Assembly: GCF_022179065.1 (NCBI RefSeq)
Contig: NZ_BPQD01000038.1
Span: forward strand, 1 to 64,000
Source: Methylobacterium adhaesivum
GTDB taxonomy: Bacteria; Pseudomonadota; Alphaproteobacteria; Rhizobiales; Beijerinckiaceae
Length of the DNA: 64,000 nucleotides
Reading direction: 5' to 3'
Below the pieces are notes generated by a model. It had not been told where the DNA came from, did not search any database, and saw nothing but the letters and a program-made list of their open reading frames with translations. Shown piece by piece: positions 59,199 to 64,000 of the stretch. Both the position numbers and the translations under genes were made by a program. Numbering within the stretch: position 1 is the first letter of the stretch; each line of letters begins with the position of its first letter.

Positions 59199-61454
59199 TC
59201 AGAACCGTAGTCCCGCCGAGACCAGGACCGTGCGGCCCGAGGTCGGGATGGCCCGGGTCGAGAAGGCACCGGCGTAGTTCAGCTCGTCGGTGAGGTTGTA
59301 GGCGTTGACGGCGATCCGGTAGGCGTCGGTCTCGTACGAGACGAGGGCGTCGAGGGAGAAGGTGCCGGGGATGCGGGTGACGTTGTCGCTCGCCGGGAAG
59401 TAGCCGTCGTCCACCGAGACGCCGGCCCCGATCGTGACCTTGCCCGGCAGGTCCCACCAGCGTCGACCGACCGTGGTGAGGTCGTAGGTCGTCCACATCG
59501 TGAAGGCGTTCTCGGGCACGAAGGGCGCCGTGCGGCCTGCGTTCGCCCCCGAGCGCACGGTGCCGCTGAGATGGGTGTAGCCGGCGAGCAAGCTCCAATC
59601 CTGTGTGATCTGGCCCGTGGCGGTCAGCTCGAAGCCCTCGACCCGGCGCTGCTCGCCCGCATCGAGCGCGCCGACGATGAGGAGGCCCGTCACCGGATCG
59701 ACGTCGAAGCTGTTGCTCTTGTCCACCCGGAACAGGGCGCCGGCGAGGCCCAGGCGCCCGTCGAGAACGGCGATTTTGCCCCCAAGTTCGTAGAGTTCGC
59801 TCTCCTCGGGCTTCAGGGCCGCGGTGTTGACGATCTCGATGCCGGTGGAATTGGCGACGTACTGCCCCTGGGGCGAGAAGCCCTTGGCGAAGGAGACATA
59901 ATAGGTCTGGTTCGGCGTCGGCTGCCAGATCGCGCTCGCCTTCGGGCTCACGCCGGTGGAGCCTGCGACCGTGTCGCGGCCGAATGTGCCGGTGGTGGTG
60001 GCGTTGTACGCGCTTACGAAGCGATCGACGCGTACGCCGCCGAGCAGGGAGAACTGCTCGGTCAACCAGACGCGATCGCTGAAGAACCCGCCGAGATTGG
60101 CTCCGTCGCCGAGGCGGCGATTATTGAAGTTGCGCGCGAGCGCGTAGCCCGTCTGCTCGAACTGCGGCGTGAGCAGACGCTGGTTGGGCCGGGTGCCCAA
60201 CACCGCGAAGTTGGTGCGCGCGTCGTTTTGGTAGAACACGTCGAGGCCGGTCACCACCTCGTGGCGCAGGAAGCCGGTGTGGAACTTGGCGATCGCCGTG
60301 GTCACGTTCTGCGCGCCCCACGCGCTCTGCTCGAAGGTCTGGCCGCCGCCGGCGCTGTAGGTGACGAACGGATTGCCGCCGGAGAAGAATCCGCCGAGGC
60401 AACTCGGCGTGCCGCCCACACCGGCCGCCGTCGTGCAGAGCGGCGCCGTGGTGGAGAAATTGCGGCTGTAGAAGGCCAGCCGGCTGTCGTTGGTCACAGT
60501 CAGCCAGGGGGTGACATCCCACTTCGCCAGGGACGTCATCATGTGGACGTTGGCATCGTCGCGGTCGGTGGCGCGGGCGTAGGAGGTTGAGCGGTCGAGG
60601 CCGAACTCGGTCAGCGGTCGGGCGTAGCGGTCGCCGGGGCGCAGACCCGTGGGCACGCCGTAGTCCGGCGTGCGCTCGCTGCGCTGGAACAAGTAGTTCA
60701 GGTACAGGGAGGTATCGGTGCCGATGCCGAAGCCGAGCGAGGCAGCCAAACCCATCCGGTCGGATCGGATATTGTTCCGATCCTGGATGTCCTGCTGATG
60801 AAAGACGCCGTTGAGACGGATCGCCGTGGTCGCGTCGATGCGGCGGTTGATGTCGAAGGTGCCGCGCGCGGTCGGACCGCTGCCGCCGAGACCGTCGACG
60901 GCGGTGAAATCGGTCAGCAGCGCCTTCTTCGAGTTGATGTTGATCGCCCCACCAACGGTCCCGAGCCCGAGGGTCTCGCCGGTCGGACCCTTGATCACCG
61001 CGACATCGCCGATGTTGAAGGCGTCGCGGGCGTAGACGCCGAAATCGCGCAGGCCGTCGACGTAGACGTCGTTTTTCGCCTGGAAGCCGCGAATTCGGAA
61101 CTGATCGCCGTTCAAACCACCATTGCCTTCGCCCGAACTTAAGGTGATGCCGGGCACGTTGCGTAAGGCCTGCTCAAGGGTCGTGGCCTGCTGCTGGCGG
61201 ATCACCTCGCCCGGCACGACGCTGATCGCCTGCGGTGTGTCCTGGATACGACCGGGGAGGCGGGAGAGGCCAGTGCTCTCCTGAAGGGTGTTGGGCTGGC
61301 GCCCGCCCCACCCCTCGACGCTGAGCATCGGGAGTTCGGTAGCAGCCTCCTGAGCCAGAGCGTCGAACGGCAGGAAGGCTCCCAGCGTCGCTGCCAAGCC
61401 GACACCCAGGGAAGCGGTACCGCTGGGATCGCGCAGCGAGAGGGAGGCCGACAT
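59199..61454 (-). CDS. TonB-dependent siderophore receptor
   Basis: A 751-aa outer-membrane receptor and first gene of the iron operon. A signal peptide (about residues 1-34, cleaved after ALA) is followed by a short TonB-box-like segment (PMLSVEGW). The plug domain (about 55-165) carries QDTPQAISVVPGEVIRQQQA and FRIRGFQAKNDVYVDGLRD, typical of FhuA/FpvA-type ferric siderophore receptors. A 22-strand barrel ends in VSAGLRF with terminal Phe. Loop C-S-L-G-G residues contain a Cys pair. Start MSASLSL is chosen over an ATG 39 bases upstream because the signal peptide begins there. Confidence 0.93.
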   Translation of the reverse strand: MSASLSLRDPSGTASLGVGLAATLGAFLPFDALAQEAATELPMLSVEGWGGRQPNTLQESTGLSRLPGRIQDTPQAISVVPGEVIRQQQATTLEQALRNVPGITLSSGEGNGGLNGDQFRIRGFQAKNDVYVDGLRDFGVYARDAFNIGDVAVIKGPTGETLGLGTVGGAININSKKALLTDFTAVDGLGGSGPTARGTFDINRRIDATTAIRLNGVFHQQDIQDRNNIRSDRMGLAASLGFGIGTDTSLYLNYLFQRSERTPDYGVPTGLRPGDRYARPLTEFGLDRSTSYARATDRDDANVHMMTSLAKWDVTPWLTVTNDSRLAFYSRNFSTTAPLCTTAAGVGGTPSCLGGFFSGGNPFVTYSAGGGQTFEQSAWGAQNVTTAIAKFHTGFLRHEVVTGLDVFYQNDARTNFAVLGTRPNQRLLTPQFEQTGYALARNFNNRRLGDGANLGGFFSDRVWLTEQFSLLGGVRVDRFVSAYNATTTGTFGRDTVAGSTGVSPKASAIWQPTPNQTYYVSFAKGFSPQGQYVANSTGIEIVNTAALKPEESELYELGGKIAVLDGRLGLAGALFRVDKSNSFDVDPVTGLLIVGALDAGEQRRVEGFELTATGQITQDWSLLAGYTHLSGTVRSGANAGRTAPFVPENAFTMWTTYDLTTVGRRWWDLPGKVTIGAGVSVDDGYFPASDNVTRIPGTFSLDALVSYETDAYRIAVNAYNLTDELNYAGAFSTRAIPTSGRTVLVSAGLRF

Positions 61455-61738
61455 GTCTAAACTCCGGGAACAGGACAATGGGGTGTTAGACACTCACGTC
61501 CCCATGAAGCAAGTCGCGCGCGAGACATAGTCGAGCGCTGATGCATAAATGAACCAAATTAGAACGAATTTAATTTGCCATAAGACGACCAGATAAATGG
61601 AACGCCATCAGAACGCACTATGTTCGAACCGTTCTAGTTTAAAAATACATTTCTAGACTTGTTGCCGTTGACGACGTCTGGCATGGCGGCGCGCATTCGG
61701 AGGAGCCTAGCGACCGCGTGCGATGGAGTGGGAGCATC

Positions 61739-62704
61739 ATGCGGCAACGCGACAATCCCGCCAGGCCGGCCCTGGCTATTCCCGGATCCGTAGCACCGAC
61801 GCTCGCAGCGCTGCACCGCCACAGTGAAGCGGATTGGCGTCGCATCTTCGCCACGCAACCGGAACTGACCGTTGCCTGGATCGACCTCGCGGCCCGATCC
61901 GGCTTCAAGGCGGCGCAACTTGTCCTGGGGCAGATGCATCTCGACGGGCATGGTGTCGCTCGCAACCCGGCGGCGGCCTACGCATGGTTCGAAAAAGCGG
62001 CAGCGATTGGGAGTGTCGAGGCGCGCAACATGGTCGGGCGCTGCCACGAACTCGGCTGGGGCGTCCCGGTCGATCAGGCGGAGGCGCTTCGCCACTATCG
62101 AAAGGCGGCAGCGTCTGGCCTCGCCTGGGGCCAGTACAACACCGGGTGCCTACTCCTCTACGGCACGGGTGTGCGACGCGACCACCGGGAGGCTGTCCGA
62201 CAGTTCCAGGCCGCGGTCTCGCAGGGACACGCGAAAGCGATGGGCCTCCTCGGGCGGTGCCACGAGGAAGGATGGGGGGTCCCCGTCGACCGAGGCCTCG
62301 CTGCGAGCTGGTATGCGCGGGGCGCCGAGGGCGACGATTGCTGGAGCGCCCTCAACCTAGGTCTCATGCTCGCCGAGGACGGAGCGCCATCTGCCGCTAC
62401 AGTCTGGGCGGAACAAGCCGTTGCCACGGCAACTCCAAATTGCCTCGCGGTGATTTCAAAGACCCTGATGTCGCAGTTCGATCCAGAGCTGCAAAGGATC
62501 GGCCTCGAAGCACTTGATATAATTCAGCCCAAACATTCGAAGGCAAGTCGTTCCGAGGCTGTATCGACGGACGTTATTCATCATCCGCCAAATCATCCAA
62601 CGAAACGATCAAGGAGGATCAATATCGTCGTGTCATACATTTCTGGCCTAATGTTGTTTGTAATAGCTTCTGTAGCTTATCGATGGGATTGTCTGCGCCG
62701 TTGA
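61739..62704 (+). CDS. Sel1-repeat protein with C-terminal membrane anchor
   Basis: A 321-aa protein with at least five Sel1-like repeats (about residues 40-235), for example GQMHLDGHGVARNPAAAYAW and GRCHELGWGVPVDQAEALRH. A polar stretch (about 250-295) leads to one C-terminal membrane helix (VVSYISGLMLFVIASVAY). Sel1 repeats mediate protein-protein contacts. It is divergent from the TonB receptor operon; Sel1 proteins recur beside piuA/piuC-type loci in other proteobacteria, so a role in that uptake system is likely but undefined. GTG 61718 is an alternative start. GC falls sharply in the last 200 bases. Confidence 0.78.
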   Translation: MRQRDNPARPALAIPGSVAPTLAALHRHSEADWRRIFATQPELTVAWIDLAARSGFKAAQLVLGQMHLDGHGVARNPAAAYAWFEKAAAIGSVEARNMVGRCHELGWGVPVDQAEALRHYRKAAASGLAWGQYNTGCLLLYGTGVRRDHREAVRQFQAAVSQGHAKAMGLLGRCHEEGWGVPVDRGLAASWYARGAEGDDCWSALNLGLMLAEDGAPSAATVWAEQAVATATPNCLAVISKTLMSQFDPELQRIGLEALDIIQPKHSKASRSEAVSTDVIHHPPNHPTKRSRRINIVVSYISGLMLFVIASVAYRWDCLRR

Positions 62705-62889
62705 GGCGAGGTGAGCACCGGCTGGGTGCAGCCACCCCAGTCTACCTCCACGTCCGCTCAGGGGAACGACGCCCGTAGGCTTTTGTGGCCTGGTTGGGTC
62801 GGACGCAGCAGAGCTGCATTATAAGCTTGGCAGCCCCGTGGTTCACATACCGAACGTCGAACCGGTGATACGCAGGCTACGTTCGCAGC

Positions 62890-62938
<49 letters not shown>

Positions 62939-62965
62939 CGGCATGGGCCGGTTGGGAGATGAAAG

Positions 62966-63598
62966 ATGGGACATTCAGAGCACGACCCAGCATTCAAAAA
63001 CCGTCGATCGTGGAACGCAGGGCGGAAGCTCGGTGCAAAACGCGCTCTCAAACCACAGCAGGTTTGGGCCATCCGTTTCTGGCTTGACGGGAAGCGACGT
63101 GTACGCGACCGCGCCATGTTCGACCTTGCCATCGACAGCAAGCTGCGCGGTTGTGACATCGTCAAATTGAAGATCGGTGAGCTTGTCAGCGGTGGGCACG
63201 TCCGTCCGCGCGTCATCGTCGTTCAGCGAAAGACCGGACGACCTGTACAGTTCGAGCTGCTTGAACCAGCACGTACAAGCATTTTGACTTGGTTGGGGTA
63301 CCGAGGTGGCGGGCTTGACGATTACGCCTTTCCCAGCCGGATCGACCATGAAGCGCACATAAGCACCCGGCAGTACGCCCGTCTGGTAGATGAATGGGTG
63401 ACGGGCATAGGACTACGGCGCGAGGACTACGGGACTCACTCACTACGTCGAACAAAGGCAGCATTGATCTACAAGCGAACCGGCAACTTACGCGCGGTTC
63501 AGATTCTGCTTGGGCATACGAAAATCGAGAGCACGGTACGTTACCTCGGCGTGGACGTGGAAGACGCACTCGCTCTGGCGGAAGGGACCGAAATCTGA
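62966..63598 (+). CDS. Minimal tyrosine recombinase (catalytic domain only)
   Basis: A 210-aa site-specific recombinase lacking the usual N-terminal core-binding domain. Catalytic residues are R61 (SKLRGCD), K89, H158 and R161 (HSLRR), H184 (GHTKIES) and Y193 (VRYLGVD). Proteins of this short type are widespread in Rhizobiales and are probably active or regulatory. GGGAGATGAAAG supplies a ribosome site for the ATG. It follows a (CT)22 tract. No inverted repeat or invertible segment was recognised nearby. Confidence 0.9.
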   Translation: MGHSEHDPAFKNRRSWNAGRKLGAKRALKPQQVWAIRFWLDGKRRVRDRAMFDLAIDSKLRGCDIVKLKIGELVSGGHVRPRVIVVQRKTGRPVQFELLEPARTSILTWLGYRGGGLDDYAFPSRIDHEAHISTRQYARLVDEWVTGIGLRREDYGTHSLRRTKAALIYKRTGNLRAVQILLGHTKIESTVRYLGVDVEDALALAEGTEI

Positions 63599-63735
63599 AG
63601 CCCGGCCTCCTCGCCGGCAACGTCGAGGAGGCCACACAGGCTCCGGGAATGCAGAGCGTCTGATGTAGTTGGTTACCCCGACATGATGCCGTCCCGGACA
63701 TAGGCATTCTCAAACAAACCCAGCCCTCCCGCCGC

Positions 63736-63775
63736 GGGTGGATTTCGGCTTGTCGGCTTTCGGGCCGGGAAGCGC
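63736..63775 (+). repeat. Dispersed intergenic repeat, degenerate copy
   Basis: GGGTGGATTTCGGCTTGTCG followed by GCTTTCGGGCCGGGAAGCG; shares GGGTGGAT...GTC-GCTTT with copies at 13018, 41742, 53286 and 55401. Confidence 0.45.
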
Positions 63776-63800
63776 AGCCTCGCGACGGTCTGCTTCTCTA

Positions 63801-64000
63801 TCAGGTATGGTCATGGAGAACGCCCGGCCGGATAAGGCCCGCCTCGATAGCCAGCCAGACTAGATGGGCGTCGTTGCGAGCGCCGAGTTTAGCCTTGATG
63901 CCATAGTGGTAATTTTGAATGGTTTTCGGGCTGAGACTGAGCGCCTTGGCAATGGCCTCCGTTGTCATGCCGGAGGCCACGAGTTGAAGCACTTCCACCT
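63801..64000 (-). CDS. NarL/FixJ-type response regulator, C-terminal part (runs off window)
   Basis: The last 66 residues of a LuxR-type DNA-binding domain: EVLQLVASGMTTEAIAKALS, SPKTIQNYHYGIKAKLGARN, then HLVWLAIEAGLIRPG. The N-terminal receiver, if present, lies beyond the right edge. The helix-turn-helix is complete and normal. A GTG at 63998 is not a real start because the HTH begins before it. Confidence 0.85.
   Translation of the reverse strand, partial: VEVLQLVASGMTTEAIAKALSLSPKTIQNYHYGIKAKLGARNDAHLVWLAIEAGLIRPGVLHDHT

Overview
The window is high-GC bacterial chromosome, almost certainly from an alphaproteobacterium. HWE-type and PAS/GAF hybrid histidine kinases, SorAB-type sulfite dehydrogenase, a CmpA/NrtA-type transporter with cyanase, and dispersed intergenic repeats rich in 'AGCGGAC' together suggest Methylobacterium/Methylorubrum. 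The genus is inference; no rRNA gene or complete tRNA gene is present. Most of the sequence is ordinary chromosome, with accessory material at about 1-13.3 kb and at the right end.

0-6.7 kb: an IS3-family transposase remnant, then a leftward cyanate-utilisation operon (binding protein, permease, ATPase, cyanase). A divergent sigma-54 activator reads rightward. The operon has a consensus-perfect sigma-54 promoter, and three copies of an ACGA-N4-TCGT palindrome lie upstream at enhancer distance. A MocR-family gene fragment follows the activator.

7.1-13.3 kb: an apparently undescribed three-gene cassette related to exodeoxyribonuclease VII (two divergent large-subunit homologues, the first with a degraded active site, plus a small-subunit-like protein). 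Next to it lies an 803-aa tyrosine recombinase, and just upstream of the recombinase is a 20-bp copy of a tRNA-Gln 3' end, the likely attachment site. The recombinase region is visibly lower in GC.

13.3-26.9 kb: a signalling block of a PAS kinase, two receivers (one fused to a kinase), an orphan ParD-like antitoxin translated into a hybrid kinase, a second hybrid kinase convergent with the first across a 38-bp perfect palindrome, and a Crp/Fnr regulator coupled to an HWE kinase.

27.4-43.9 kb: membrane and ion homeostasis genes: Ca2+/H+ and Na+/H+ exchangers, an endonuclease/phosphatase-family protein, DUF421, fasciclin and PRC-barrel secreted proteins, MscS, DUF2254, a DASS transporter after a truncated glycerate-kinase-like gene, a glutaredoxin-MauE fusion, Kup, a histidine phosphatase and a YeiH-type exporter.

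44.1-53.1 kb: a sulfite/oxidative module (SorA, SorB, two beta-propeller proteins, a second sulfite-oxidase-like enzyme, DUF305) and an ECF sigma/anti-sigma/LysR/DUF202 operon. Four promoters share GGAATA-N14-GCATCTC, including the promoter of the sigma operon itself, so they define a local autoregulated ECF regulon.

53.5-62.7 kb: a Rieske-type FAD reductase, then a six-gene leftward iron/flavin operon (TonB receptor, PiuC dioxygenase, PepSY membrane protein, DUF2271, DUF4198, ApbE). The DUF2271 protein carries the ApbE flavinylation motif. A divergent Sel1-repeat protein follows.

62.8-64 kb: a (CT)22 microsatellite immediately before a minimal tyrosine recombinase, and the 3' end of a NarL/FixJ-type regulator that runs off the window.
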